Positions 31,644 to 45,494 of a DNA stretch of 64,000 nt are shown here, one piece after another; position 1 is the first letter of the stretch, and every line of letters begins with the position of its first letter. This stretch comes from Cladochytrium replicatum. Its lineage: Eukaryota > Chytridiomycota > Chytridiomycetes > Cladochytriales > Cladochytriaceae. Position numbers and translations under genes: made by a program. The notes under the pieces were generated by a model. The model was not told the DNA's origin, searched no databases, and saw only the letters and a list, made by a program, of their open reading frames with translations. The stretch is taken from the NCBI GenBank assembly GCA_025526935.1, contig JAHLKD010000066.1, forward strand, positions 62,001 through 126,000, read 5' to 3'.

Positions 31644-32242
31644 TGTTGAACAAAGCTGTGGTCTGGATCCTCAGGTTGTGTGTGTTGCTAATTCACGGGT
31701 TAATGTTTCTAAGAGATGAATAAAGAAGATTGCGAGTCACAAGTACTAGCGCAAGAGAATGCTCCTTGTGTGTATCGCCACAGGCTCCTTAAATAAGTGT
31801 ACTGTCGTTTTGGCTTTTCCTTCCGGAAGATCTGGATCGAAGCGATAAGGTTTGACTCTTCTTCTCACATGCGTAGCGAAGCATAATCATGCTAAGCTGT
31901 GCGTGAGATCTAGCTCTCCTCAACAGGATTGTTCTCACACATGATTCCCACGAACGCGTTAATCATATGTAAACCTTTGCTGTGATCTGATCCGGGCTTC
32001 ACTTCTACAAGTGGATGATAGAAAAGTAATGACAGTTTACTATACCTATGGCTGCAATAAATATAACCCATGAAGAAATAACTGGAGGTATCCAAACTCG
32101 TAATAGATCATCATCTATATGCTTTAGTTCAATAGTTAGAAAAGTTGCTCAGTGAAGAGTGACATTTCTGTATATCGGGCGTTTGTGTTTTTGTACTATC
32201 AATGACTGGATTGGCCAAGTCCATCAATCGAAATACTTAACA
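31644..32242 (-). repeat. Copia-A LTR (3' LTR of A5)
   Basis: 599 bp, TGTTGAAC...CTTAACA on the plus strand, followed by the polypurine-tract complement CACCCCCTC. It joins Copia-B sequence AAAGA at its CA end. Confidence 0.95.
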
Positions 32243-32369
32243 CACCCCCTCAGTCATTAGATAGGTACAACCGAGAGTATCACTCAACCGATCATAACTT
32301 TCTGTAAATGCTGAAGTTGATATTCTATTGAAATAAAGGTGAGTTGTATGGACATCGCCAGCCGGTCGT

Positions 32370-35300
32370 TCAAGATAGTATATTAAGTGAAGACTGACTG
32401 ACTAGCCCCAACGAGCCCCTGTGTTTAAGGTATAATTTACTTCCAAGAGGTTTAGTTAAGATGTCCGCGATCATATCAGAAGTATCCATATGGTGTAACT
32501 CCTGATGTTTCTGTTCAACTTGGAGATTCACAAATCTCTCGCGAACGTCCATGTGTTTGGTCCGTTTGTTGTTGAACAGATTGTTTGCGATAGACTCGGT
32601 GGATTGATTGTCTTGCCATAAACGGAGCGGATTGAACGACGTAATTCCAATACCCGTCATAAGATTTTTCATCCACTTCATCTCACGCGATAGTTCGTTC
32701 AGCGCATACAGTTCGGCTTCCGACGACGAGGCTGCAATAGTCTGTTGTCGAATCGACTGCCAACTGATTGCCGCATTAGCGAACATTACCACGTAACCGG
32801 TTCGTGAGTATCTATCTGCATCGCCCGCCCAGTCTGCATCGGCATAACCTTGTGGGTTGTTAGCCGAATCAAACATGTAGAGACCGTCGGGTCTTAGTAT
32901 CGGAGACGTGATACCAGTCCGTGTATAGTGTAAACCGTAATCCCAAGTACCGAGTAAATATCGTTGTAATCGATAGAGAGCCTTTGATTCTGACTGTCGA
33001 GGATCAATCTGATGTTGTGCCAAAATATTGACTGCGTATGAAATATCCGGTCGTGTCTTAGTCGCCACGTACGATATCTTCATTAACATTGATCGAAATT
33101 GTGTTGCCTCGGCATCGGACAGTGTTGGTGTGGTCTCATCAAAGATATATGATTTTGACATCGGTGTTTTGGTCGGTTTGATGTTGGTACCCCATAAGTT
33201 CGCTTCTTCGAGAATCTTCTTTACGTACAATGAATTGCTAAGGAAATATCCTTCCGTTGTCTGCAATAACTCCATTTTCAGAATCCATTTCGCCTTCGAA
33301 GTACTGCCTACTGTGAACGAAGTTTCCAAATCGGTCTGAAACCGATGATATGCGTTTGGATCTGTGGAAAAATGTAGTATATCATCGACATGAACGGTAG
33401 TGTGTTCGCGGGTATTATTTGTTGGATTGTATCGCCAGAAATGACAGATGTCTGCAATATTCCGCACGAAACCAACACTGAGATATTGTTTCCAAAGAGT
33501 TTTGTACCATTCTCGAGCTGCCTGGTGTAGACCGTACAGACTTTTGATAAGTCTGCAGACGATGGGTCGATTCTGGAAATCTACTCGTCCGAAACCATGA
33601 GGGAGTTCGACGTAGTTCTCTTCTTCCAGTATCGCATTGAGATATGCACCCTTGATATCAAACTGGAATATGATCATGCCGACTAATGCTGCTAATGCAA
33701 TCAGAAAACGGATCGTGGACGTTTTCGTAACTGGAGAATAGGTTTCATCGAAATCCAATCCTTCAATCTGTGAAAATCCTCGTACGACCCAACGTGCTTT
33801 GAATCGAGTAACATTGCCATGTTCGTCAAGCTTATATGTGAACACCCATTTGCCCGATAATAAATTCCGTCCATCAGGTAAAAACGTTTCGGCCCAAGTA
33901 TTGTTGCCGACTAGTTGTGTAACTTCCTCCTTCATCGCCGCTAACCAGAATGGAGCCTCATCGGATCGTGATAAAGCCTCACGAAGAGTCTTTGGTGCAG
34001 TCCGTATATTTCCATTCGCAATTGGTTGTGTTGGATATGAGGAATCGGCCTTCAGGGTCCAATCGATATTAGGAACGGACCGGGTAAACAAGGAATTTTG
34101 TTTCCTTTTGGCGTTCGACAAATTTGCACTTGCTTGACGTTTTCGTTTTCTTGCTGCATATGCTTCGTCGACATCTTCTCCAATGAATTGAAGATCACTT
34201 TCGAGTTGTGCATCATATTCCTCTACAGGAGATACGGAAGACAAATTCGGAGATTCTTCAGTAATGGATTGTGGAGTCGATAAATCAGCATTTGGATCAT
34301 AATCAGCATCGTCTGGGTCATCATCGTCTAGTCCATGTAAATGTTCAACAACATGCATGTCACTGGCTTCTTCTAAGCGATAATATATGGGGTCGTCGTT
34401 CATATCCTCATCGATTTTTTCGTCTGGAACGGTAGAAATCGGGAAATTGTCTGAGACAAACTCAACAGTCGTCTCTTGCACCCCCTGATCCCCGGTTGGT
34501 ATTTCATCAACATCGAAATATGTCCCGGCTTTCAGTGGATATTGTACCGTAAGATCGTCGAGTAATTGTCGGGTAGGATTATAACCAACAAAAACTCCCT
34601 CGTGGAACGTAACATGGAAGTATTCGCCTATTGTGTTTGTCCGAAAATTGAGTGCTATCACGATCTTCAGGTCTTCACCCTTGTATCCGAGAAACAGACC
34701 TAGTTCAGACTTGTCTCGGATTCTGCGCGCCAACCTTTGTTCGTGTGAGATCCACAAACTAACGAGTGTTCCAAAGGCGTGGATAGTTGCCAAATCTATC
34801 CGCTTGTCAAGGTAAGCACAGTACGGAATCGCATTCACAGCTGAATGCAAAGTAGCGTTCTTGACAACCGCAGCGTATAGGATGGAGAGTTGCACAAATT
34901 GAAGTGTTCGTGGTAGTCCAGCTTGTAGCAGCATCGCGTCCGACATATACTTGATCGATTGTATATTCCGCTCTGATAGACCATTGAGTTCCTTTACTGA
35001 CGGAGGAGCTGGGTGGACGTGGATGCGAGGAATTTTGGTATTGCACCATTGGATCAACTGTTTCGTAATCAATTCTCCTGAATCGGAACGTAGTTCAGCA
35101 ACGTGTAATGGGTGATTGCGATTTTCCACATCAGCGATATGTCGAATCATACTATCCACCGCATCACTCTTTCGATTCAGGAAGTAGATTGTGTGGAAAC
35201 AAGGTTGTTCGTCGACAATGATCTGCCAATGTCTCTTCTTCTGTCCGTCGTAGATTAAACGTACGACATTGGAAAACAGACGGAAAGGTTTCCTCGGAGC

Positions 35301-37152
35301 TCGACTTATTGTAGAATAAATCGGCTTCTGCTTCAGCTTTGTGCGACTACAGACCAAATGACATTCATCATCGTTTGTTTGACGAATGTTGTTGTCTGAC
35401 ATTACATCGAGACCCATCGCGTAAGAAGATCGTACACCGGACGTAAAGTCCATCGACTGATCGAGAGCTTCTGCGGATACCGCTACTGGTTTAGCTCATT
35501 GAGCAATCACATGCCGCGGTTGGTGAGTTCCGACAGTACTAACATCAGCATAGAGATAGTACAAATCTCTTTCCCGTCGCCCAATAATAACGTGTTCATC
35601 CGTATCACCATGCGTGAGGATAAACTTGTCTTTGGTGAAACTCACAATGTCCCTGGAGTCTCCAATGATACTACACACTGACGCAAGTGTGTCTTCGAGA
35701 TCAGGAACATAAAGTGCGTTGTGTATTATCTTAATTCGCCCATTGGGTAAAACTACAGATACTTCTCCAGAACCACAAACTGGAATTGTATGACTATCCG
35801 CTAGTTCCACCACGTCCTCGTCATTCGTATACGTCAGGGAACTAAAGGCATGACGATTAGGTGTCATCCAAACAGTTGCGCCTGTATCAAGCAAACCCAC
35901 ACGATCCTTTGCTTGAACATGTACACGGACAACCTTCTGTGCCGAGTGTGCGTTCACTATCGAAAACATATTTCCGATGTATGTGTCAGCATCTTCATCA
36001 ACAGAAGTAGGTTGGGTAAGGTCAAAGATTACCTTCTTGGTCAACACCGGTTTGGCGGTAGACTCGTCCTCCGACGAATCATCGCCTGCATCGCCACGGC
36101 TGGCAATGAATGCACGAAAATCCGTGTCTAAACAAAGACTCTTTGCAGTGAGATAGCCTTTACACGCCGACTGCTTGTGTCCTCGTTTGCCACAGAAGTT
36201 GCGTGTGAGATCTGTCTTCTTTGCAGAAGAAGATGTGGACAACCTGGAGTCCTGCGACTGCCTGGTCCGAGTGGAACTGCTACTCCCACCGCTACTGCCT
36301 GAGCCGCCCGGGGCACCCTGCTTACGGCATTGAGCATTGGTGTGAGATGAGTTTGGATGCAAGGTACAAATATCCTCCGACTTTGCAACCTTGGCTTTCT
36401 CTTTCGCCTTCGCTTTCTTCGCCTTTGCCTTCATGGCCTTCTTTGTCCGATTAGGCCCACCGGCATCCATGGTGACATTGAGTTGGACCAATTGGTTGAG
36501 GTCGGTCAAGATATTTGACGCTGTTTCGAAGTAATGTGTTGGCTTTTGGTGGAATGGTCGCGGAGCATTCAGATTTTGCAGCATCAATTGGATCTTGTAT
36601 TAACGCCGGTTCCCATTCGGCATACGCAGAAGTGATCAATTTTCCGAGAACAGTTACAAGGGTCCGTAGTTCAATTGTCTGCACCGTGATTTTTGCGACT
36701 AACCGGTTTAGTAGATCCTTGATTACAAGTTCGTCCGGTAAAGAGTTCAGTTTGAGTTCGAACAACTCAGTGAGGTCGGTCACAAACTGCTGAACGCTTT
36801 CTGCCGACTGACCGTTCGTACATTTCAGATCTACCAGCCGTTGCTCCCACATAGAAGGTTCGATCGGAGCTTGACCGCCAGCACTGAAAATTCGGCGAAG
36901 TCCATCGACTTTGCCTTTTGCTGACGCATAAGCTCTGACTCAATTCATGTCGCGTTTTGGGAAACATTCGCATAGAATTCCAACTGCGACGTTATTGTCC
37001 GCTTGTTGTGCACGGTAATCTTGCATCTCAGCACGATATTGCGTACGTAAGCGACTGTTGTGTGTGACGATCGTCAAATGTTCACGTAGTTCTGCTTCCC
37101 ATTGTGCTCGTGCTTCGTTAGCAGCTCTGCCAGCAGCTCCGGCGATGACTAT
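32370..37152 (-). pseudogene. gag-pol: Copia-A Gag-Pol (element A5), main part
   Basis: The long frame 32370-35453 holds integrase (RSDSG, ELNGLSERN), linker, RT (FDIKGAYLN, HVDDILHF) and complete RNase H with the normal end. Upstream, a 198-bp in-frame deletion near 35358 removes the integrase HHCC histidines (DDEC is fused to HLVCSRTK). A TGA (CGA to TGA) ends the protease frame at 35496-35498, and frameshifts lie near 36590, 36855 and 36940 in Gag. Its first knuckle Cys is replaced (RNFCGKRGHKQSAC). The gag N-terminus continues at 55825-56033 beyond B4. Confidence 0.93.
37148..37152. repeat. Target-site duplication ACTAT (left copy) of B4
   Basis: ACTAT precedes the B4 CA end here and follows the B4 TG end at 55825-55829. 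Joining the outer flanks with one ACTAT restores the Copia-A gag order seen in other copies. Confidence 0.93.
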
Positions 37153-37833
37153 TGTCGAAGTTTGGTTTGAGGGTGATGTGATTTGATCAGTTTTAGTGCT
37201 GCTGATCTGGGACTTGCGCTAGAGATAGTCTTCAGGTTGATCTGTGTAGGTGCAGAGTTTCGTGTTTGTCCAATCACGCTCTTGCGCCACAGCCACCCGA
37301 AATCTCATATCGCCACAGGCTCTTTGAATTGTGCAAACAATTCAAATGTACTGTTGTTTCGGCTTTTATAATTAACCTGTGGCTATAGATATATGGAAAT
37401 ATCTAATATAAACATTATTCTCTCGAATAGAGAGATATAGATCCCAGTGATCGTTCACAATAACCATTGTGAGCAGAACATGAAGATTAGCTATAATCTT
37501 GTCTACAATGACATGTTCTCTATGAGAAATGAATATGTAGTACCTTGCATTAGTATCATACGAGATGTACTCGAGTATGATATAACTGTCATCAGCAAAC
37601 TGATTAGCATCACATTCTTTCTCAAACGCGTGATCACTCTCAGAACTCTACTAGATTCCAATGAGTAAAGGAGGATGTCTTCATGACCAATAGTTAGAAA
37701 TGCCAGTTCTTTCATGTAATGTATGATTACGCATGAACTTGTCCCAGACGTCTCTGGTAAGGCTATTTCCCCTCAGTGTCGGTAGCGGATGAAGACTGGA
37801 GTAGCTAGTTCCATATATGTGCATGCATCAACA
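37153..37833 (-). repeat. Copia-B LTR (3' LTR of B4)
   Basis: 681 bp, TGTCGAAG...CATCAACA on the plus strand, followed by polypurine complement CACCCCCGC. Confidence 0.96.
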
Positions 37834-37917
37834 CACCCCCGCAGTCAAAGCTGCGGTAGACAATGAGGATATTGGTATGAGCGTTGAGTCGCACGTCTGT
37901 TTGTTGGTAATGTTGTA

Positions 37918-40900
37918 TTAGTCAACAAGGGTCAAATCAGATTGACGTGTAAGACCAAGTGCGCTTGTGAATTTTGAAAATAATTTGAATGTCAAGGGTT
38001 TTGTGAAAATATCAGCAATTTGGTTCTCAGTATCAATATCTCTGAGTTCCTGCTGCTTCTGCTCAATTTCAAGATTCACAAACTTTTCGCGAACATCCAT
38101 GTGTTTAGTTCTGTGATCATTAAGCAGGTCATTGGCAATAGACTGTGTGGAGGTATTATCTTGCCAGAGGATCATGGCTTACTTTTGCATGAAATACCAA
38201 TGATTGCCATGAGGTTTTCCATCCACTTCATCTCACGTGATAATTCATTCAATGCATATAACTCTGCTTCAGTGGAAGAGCAAGTTATAATCTGTTGCTT
38301 TGTAGACTGCCAGCAAACAGCTGCATTGGCAAACATTACAACATATCCTGTCCTGGAAGAGCGAGCAGGATCATTTGCCCAGTCTGCATCAGCATATCCC
38401 ATAGGGATGTGTTCATTTGATGCAAACTCATATACACCATCAGAGTGTTCGTTGGGAGTGGGTATGTTGTTGCGTGTATAATGCAAACCATAGTCCCATG
38501 TTCCCAATAAGTAACGATGCAGGCGAGCTAGTGCCTTTTGTTCGCAAACTCGTGGTTCAACCTGGTGTTGTGCCAAGACATTGACAGCATAAGATAAATC
38601 AGGTCTGGTCTTTGTAGCTAGGTACGAGATTTTCATGAGTTCCGAGCGAAAAATAGTTGCATTATTTTTGGATAAAATAGGCAAGCTTGTGTCATGTTTG
38701 TAGTGAGAAGAAATAGGTGTTTTGGCTGGTTTAAGATTGGATTCCCATAATTTCAATCTCTGCAATATTTCCTTTGCATATTGAGCATTGGTTATGAAAT
38801 AACCGTGAGTAGTTTTGATCAATTGCATTTTCAGAATCCATTTGGCTGTAGAGTGACTTCCGACCTTGAATGAGGAATTCAAGCCATCCATGAAGTCTTG
38901 GTAGCCATTTGGGTCTGGAGAGAAATGAAGAATATCATCTACATGAACAGTAGTGTGTTCACGTATTTTCACAGTGGAACTGTGAGTAGATGGTTTCATT
39001 TGCCAGAAATGACAAGCATCTGAAAGATCACGGATGTATCCCATGTCTTCATATTTCGCCCAGAGGCATTTGTACCATTCTCTAGCAGCTTGATGTAAAC
39101 CATATAAGCTTTTGACAAGATTACAAACTAATGGATTGCCAGATTCGTCAGTCTCTGTAAATCCATGGGGCATTTCAACATAAACATCTTCCTCAAGTGA
39201 TGCATTGAGATATGCTCCTGTAATGTCAAATTGATAAATGTGTAATTTGACAATTGCAGCAAGAGCAACTAGTAATCGAATTGTAGTGGTTTTCGCCACA
39301 GGAGAATAGGTTTTGTCGAAATCCATTCCCTGTATCTGGGAGAACCCTCTAACTACCCATCGTGCCTTGAATCGGATGATGTTGCCATCTTCATCAAGTT
39401 TGTATGAATAAACTCATTTGCCAGTTAGAAGGTTGTTCCCATTTGGCAAGATGCGTTTGTTCCATGTTCCCAAATTGATAAGTTGCTGATTTTCTTCACA
39501 CATGGCTGCAAGCCAGTATGGCCATTCATCAGGTCGCGACATAGCTTCCTGGACTGTTTTGGGAATACTTCTCAAGTGTCCTTGAGGTATAGGAATGTCG
39601 GGTGTACTCGATTTTGCTTTCTCATTTACATTGACATTGGGGATATTACGTCTCAACAAAGGATGTCTTTGCTGGGGATGAAATCTGTTTGTTGGAGTAA
39701 CCATAGGTTGTTTGCCTTTAAGTTTGCGACGTTTGGCTTTGTGTGCAACAAATCCATAATCGTTGTCATCATCTTCACCAATCCATTGTAAATCTTCCAA
39801 ATCACTTTGGGAATCATCTTCATTTTGTTCTTGTACGTGTGGTACAGAAAGTGGTACATAAGTGTCATCGTTCATGTTTAACGAATGGTTATAGTTGTTG
39901 GTGGTATCGTGCTCGTCATCAACATTTGAATCATGTTGGGACATAGGAGTAACATGCATTTGTGAGATATCCATTCGATGATAAAATCGTTGGTTGGGAT
40001 CCAACTCCTCATCAGATGAGTTAGCAACTCCTCATCAGATGAGGTGTTAGCGCTATCATCAGAATCTGAGTCTGTAGTATTGTCATTATCGCTATTCATA
40101 TCAGGTAAATTTGAAATATCAAAATGTTGACCCTGAGGAATAGGATAGTGTTTGGTGAGGTCATTTAAAGTTTGTGATGTTGGGTTTAAGCCAACAAATA
40201 CTCCCTCATGAAAAGTAAAATGAAAATATTCGCTTATGCGTTTGGTATTAAGATTCAAAGCATGAATAATTTTCATATCTTCACCCTTATAACCCAGAAA
40301 TAGTCCTAGCTCTGACTTCTCTGATACTTTGCGACTAGACCTTTGTTCTGGAGAGATCCAGAGACTAACCAGGGTACCAAAGGTGTGAATGATTGCCGGA
40401 TCAATCAGCTTGTCAAAGTAAACAGCATGTGGTACATTCTTAGTTCTAGAATGGTAAACACAATTTTTGACAGTCGCAATATAAAGGATGGCAAATTTGA
40501 TGAACTGTAAAGTATGTGGAAGACCAGCTGTTTTCAGCATAGACTTGTACATCTCTTTCATTGAACGGACATTCCGTTCAGCAAGACCATTTAGCTCTTT
40601 GACTGATGCAGGTGAAGGATGGGCATGTATGCGTGGTACCTTGTTACTGCACCAAGTCAAGAATTGGTTTGACAATAGTTCTCCAGAATCGGATCTCACT
40701 TCATAGACGTGAAGTGGCAGAAATCTATTTTCAACATCTGCGATGTGTCTTAGCATACTATCAGAGGCTTCGCTCTTTCGTTGCAAGAAGTAGATTGTGA
40801 TGTGAGAACTGTATTCATCTACGATAATCTGCCAGTGACCTATTGTTTTGCCATTTCTGACAATTGGTACTGCATCAGTATGTAGGCGATATAATTTCCT

Positions 40901-43199
40901 CAGTGCTGGACTTAGCGTTGAGTAAATTGGAGTTTGTACAGCCTTAGTCTGATTGCAAATTATGCAGTTCTGTAAAATAGACGAGTTAACAAAATCAAGT
41001 GCATCACTCCTGACTTTGGGCAGTTTCTTTCCCAGAGAATGTAAAGTTTGCAGGATTTTCCGCAAATGTATGTGACCAAATTGCCGGTGTAATCTAGCTA
41101 ATTTGTTGATGGTCACAGCTGAAACGTTGTTTACTCCATTATCAGCCATTGTTTGGGAGTATAGACTTAATGTTGCAGATGAAGCTCCGTCTAAAACTTC
41201 ACCCCCGTAATTTCTAGTTTTGTTAGAATCTTTTGGGAAAACATTGTTGTCCTTCACTGTGTCAAACCTTACACCAGACGTGGTTGTCTGCTGCTCTTGG
41301 GCAGTGTTTGTAGCTGGTACCAGGTAAAACATTCTGTTTGCCAACAGAGAGTGCAGAATTAGAAAGATTCGTCAAAATAGCTGCACCTATTTTGGAAGAG
41401 TGTTTAAGAAATGGATTAGTAGTATCCAAACTTCCATGAAGATAATATAAACCTCCACGTCTTAAACCAATGGTAACACATTGTTCAGTTCCTTTGTTTG
41501 ACAAATAGACTTTGTCTTTGGTAAACTTGACTATATCACCTTCATCCCCGATGATGCTATAGACAGATATAAGTGTATCCTCTAAATCGGGAACAAAAAG
41601 TGCATTTTGAATGTGTTTTATTGACCCATTTGACAAAACAAGTGCAATATCTCCATAGCCTTTAATAGGAATGGGATGATTGTCTGCCAAGTAAACATCT
41701 CCTGCATCATTAACGTAAAATAAATTCTTGAATGCATGTCTGTCTGGAGTCATCCAAGCAGTAGCACCAGAGTCAATCAAACCGAGAGGTTTGGCATTTA
41801 CGTGTAGATTGCAGTTGGTACTCTTCAATGCTGTGATAATAGAGGGATGTGTAAAATCCACAATATTATTAGCTTTGAATATTGAAGAGAAGGATTTGAT
41901 GGATTGTACCTTTCTGGAAGGTTCTGATTCCTGAGAATCGATATCCATGTTCTGGGATGTTGAGGAGGAAGCACGAGATGCTTTTATCTGTTTCCATTCC
42001 TCATCATTCAAACTTTTGGCCAGTTTGCGTTTCCTGCAGAAATTCTGCGTGTGGCCAGATTTGCCACAGAAATCGCAAGAGAATTTGTTGTTCTTCGCAT
42101 CCTTTGATATTGATGCGGCACGATTGTTTGCAGTCTTACTGTTGGCATTTCCTTTATGTGAGGAAGCATGTTTCTCAATCAAATATTTGAGTTGTTTACA
42201 CTCTGCAGAAGAATGAGAAGAGTTGGGATGTAAAACACAAACCTCATGAGCAGCATGAGCTTTCGGTAGTCTTTTGGTCTTTGCTCGCATGGCTTTGCCT
42301 TTGATTTGAGGTGAATCTGAAGGAGTGTAATCGCGAGTTACATCCATTTGAATGATTTCTCTCATCTCAGCAAGTAAGTTCTGCATTGTTCTCAGGTAAT
42401 GGTGTTCTGATTGTATCTTCTGACCAGAATCATCCTCATCATCAAGTAGATCAGGTTCATACTTTGTGAAAGTGTCCATTGAGATGTCTCTGAGTAAAAT
42501 CGAAAAGGATTGTAGATTGATATCAGGTTCACCTGATCTTTGAGCAAACTCGAGTGAGAAGTTCGTGAATAACAGCTTCAGCCGGTTGGGTTGAAAGCTT
42601 TTCCTCGGTGAGTTGAATCAGCTCAGCAATGAATGATTTGACTTCAAGTGCATCTTCACCGTTGGAGCAAGCTAGAGCTTTGAAACGGTCTTCCCAATGG
42701 CGGCTCTCAAAGTCTTCTGCCGTTTAGCTGCGTAAATTCCGCGTAAAGCAGCAACTCGATCAACGGCATTCTGATGCTTTTGTACTAAATTGATGTCGAC
42801 CTCCGGAAAACAATCGGCAAGACAACTGTTTGCAATGTTGTTGTGTCCTTGAGATCGTTCGTACATCTGTAATTCAGCGCGATATGATTGCAATCGTCGA
42901 TGATTGTCGTTCACAATTGCGTTGTACTCTTTCAACGCTACGTCGTACTCTTTAACGGCATAATCAAAGTCATTTGTTGTGTCGTATTCTTCGAGTGCAG
43001 ATGGTAGTTCAGGCCGTTCAGGCTCCTCTTCTTTCACAAAGTCTTCCGGCTTTGGGTAGGGCGGCTTTGTGAGCAAAGTTCCAGCTTCTCCTTTCGAGTT
43101 CGCATAATTCTGAACGATCTTCATGTATTTATCGAACTCCCCAAGCGTTTGCCCAGCGAACAGCCTTAGTTTTCCGTCGCGGGCGTCGTTCTTAGGCAT
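37918..43199 (-). pseudogene. gag-pol: Copia-B Gag-Pol (element B4), most complete Copia-B copy
   Basis: From the ATG at 43199 (MPKND): Gag, CCHC knuckle (about 42040-42080), protease LIDSGATAWMTP (about 41750-41780), integrase (LARLHRQFGHIHL, CIICNQTK, RSDSGELL, GLAERNV), acidic linker, RT (FDITGAYLNA near 39215, HVDDILHF near 38930) and RNase H to the stop at 37918. All domains of a copia polyprotein are present, but the frame is broken: a 1-base loss near 42712, a 1-base gain near 42534, a 1-base gain near 41315, a 23-bp duplication-type insertion near 40020, a TGA (TGG to TGA) near 39415 and a 1-base loss near 38177. It differs strongly in sequence from Copia-A but shares the domain order. 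Confidence 0.94.
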
Positions 43200-43259
43200 A
43201 CTGTAAGCGTTGGAGATCTGGTGTTGATCGGAGGAAGCGCCTTGTGGCAATAACTATTG

Positions 43260-43693
43260 TGTCGAAGTTTGGTTTGAGGGCGATGTGATTTGATCAGTTT
43301 TAGTGCTGCTGATCTGGGACTTGCGCTAGAGATAGTCCTCAGGTTGATCTGTGTAGGTGCAGAGTTTCGTGTTTGTCCAATCACGCTCTTGCGCCACAGC
43401 CACCCGAAATCTCATATCGCCACAGGCTCTTTGAATTGTGCAAACAATTCAAATATACTGTCGTTTCGGCTTTTATAATTAACCTGTGGCTATAGATATA
43501 TGGAAATATCTAATATAAACATTATTCTCTCGAATAGAGAGATATAGATCCCAGTGATCGTTCACAATAACCATTGTGAGCAGAACATGAAGATTAGCTA
43601 TAATCTTGTCTACAATGACATGTTCTCTATGAGAAATGAATATGTAGTACCTTGCATTAGTATCATACGAGATGTACTCGAGTATGATATAAC
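43260..43693 (-). repeat. Copia-B 5' LTR of B4, first part
   Basis: 434 bp from the CA end to GATATAAC, where a Copia-A LTR begins; the rest lies at 55638-55824. The break is a few bases beyond the LTR's ATATCATAC/GTATGATAT hairpin. Confidence 0.95.
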
Positions 43694-44292
43694 TGTTGAA
43701 CAAAGCTGTGGTCTGGATCCTCAGGTTGTGTGTGTTGCTAATTCACGGGTTAATGTTTCTAAGAGATGAATAAAGAAGATTGCGAGTCACAAGTACTAGC
43801 GCAAGAGAATGCTCCTTGTGTGTATCGCCACAGGCTCCTTAAATAAGTGTACTGTCGTTTTGGCTTTTCCTTCCGGAAGATCTGGATTGAAGCGATAAGG
43901 TTTGACTCTTCTTCTCACAGGCGTAGCGAAGCATAATCATGCTAAGCTGTGCGTGAGATCTAGCTCTCCTCAACAGGATTGTTCTCACACATGATTCCCA
44001 CGAACGCGTTAATCATATGTAAACCTTTGCTGTGATCTGATCCGGGCTTCACTTCTACAAGTGGATGATAGAAAAGTAATGACAGTTTACTATACCTATG
44101 GCTGCAATAAATATAACCCATGAAGAAATAACCGGAGGTATCCAAACTCGTAATAGATCATCATCTATATGCTTTAGTTCAATAGTTAGAAATGTTGCTC
44201 AGTGAAGAGTGACATTTCTGTATATCGGGCGTTTGTGTTTTTGTACTATCAATGACTGGATTGGCCAAGTCCATCAATCGAAATACTTAACA
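43694..44292 (-). repeat. Copia-A LTR, left border of the array
   Basis: 599 bp, minus strand. Its CA end faces out into the B4 LTR; its TG end (CTTAACA on the plus strand) is joined directly to plus-strand Copia-A integrase sequence at 44293. Confidence 0.96.
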
Positions 44293-45494
44293 AATACTTC
44301 CATGTTACGTTCCACGAGGGAGTTTTTGTTGGTTATAATCCTACCCGACAGTTACTCGACGATCTTACGGTACAATATCCACTGAAGGCCGGGACATATT
44401 TCGATGTTGATCAAATACCAACCGGGGATCAGGGGGTGCAAGAGACGACTGTTGAGTTTGTCTCAGACAATTTCCCGATTTCTACCGTTGCAGACGAAGA
44501 AATCGATGAGGATATAAACGACGACCCCATATATTACCGCTTAGAAGAAGCCGGTGACATGCATGTTGTTGAACATTTACATGGACTAGACGATGATGAC
44601 CCAGACGATGCTGATTATGATCCAAATGCTGATTTATCGACTCCACAATCCATTACTGAAGAATCTCCGAATTTGTCTTCCGTATCTCCTGTAGAGGAAT
44701 ATGATGCACAACTCGAAAGTGATCTTCAATTCATTGGAGAAGATGTCGACGAAGCATATGCAGCAAGAAAACGAAAACGTCAAGCAAGTGCAAATTTGTC
44801 GAACGCCAAAAGGAAACAAAATTCCTTGTTTACCCGGTCCGTTCCTAATATCGATTGGACCCTGAAGGCCGATTCCTCATATCCAACACAACCAATTGCG
44901 AATGGAAATATACGGACTGCACCAAAGACTCTTCGTGAGGCTTTATCACGATCCGATGAGGCTCCATTCTGGTTAGCGGCGATGAAGGAGGAAGTTACAC
45001 AACTAGTCGGCAACAATACTTGGGCCGAAACGTTTTTACCTGATGGACGGAATTTATTATCGGGCAAATGGGTTTTCACATATAAGCTTGACGAACATGG
45101 CAATATTACTCGATTCAAAGCACGTTGGGTCGTACGAGGATTTTCACAGATTGAAGGATTGGATTTCGATGAAACCTATTCTCCAGTTACGAAAACGTCC
45201 ACGATCCGTTTTCTGATTGCATTAGCAGCATTAGTCGGCATGATCATATTCCAGTTTGATATCAAGGGTGCATATCTCAATGCGATACTGGAAGAAGAGA
45301 ACTACGTCGAACTCCCTCATGGTTTCGGACGAGTAGATTTCCAGAATCGACCCATCGTCTGCAGACTTATCAAAAGTCTGTACGGTCTACACCAGGCAGC
45401 TCGAGAATGGTACAAAACTCTTTGGAAACAATATCTCAGTGTTGGTTTCGTGCGGAATATTGCAGACATCTGTCATTTCTGGCGATACTGTTAA
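44293..45494 (+). pseudogene. pol: Copia-A pol fragment: integrase end, linker, RT start
   Basis: Starts mid-codon in the integrase C-terminal motif YFHVTFHEG, continues through the acidic linker and RT up to HFWRY, then takes Cys and a stop (TGT TAA) from the LTR at 45489. It matches the same segment of the two following units, including the GGGTTTTCAC variant that distinguishes them from A4. It has no start and lies between two LTRs that face it with their TG ends. Confidence 0.93.
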
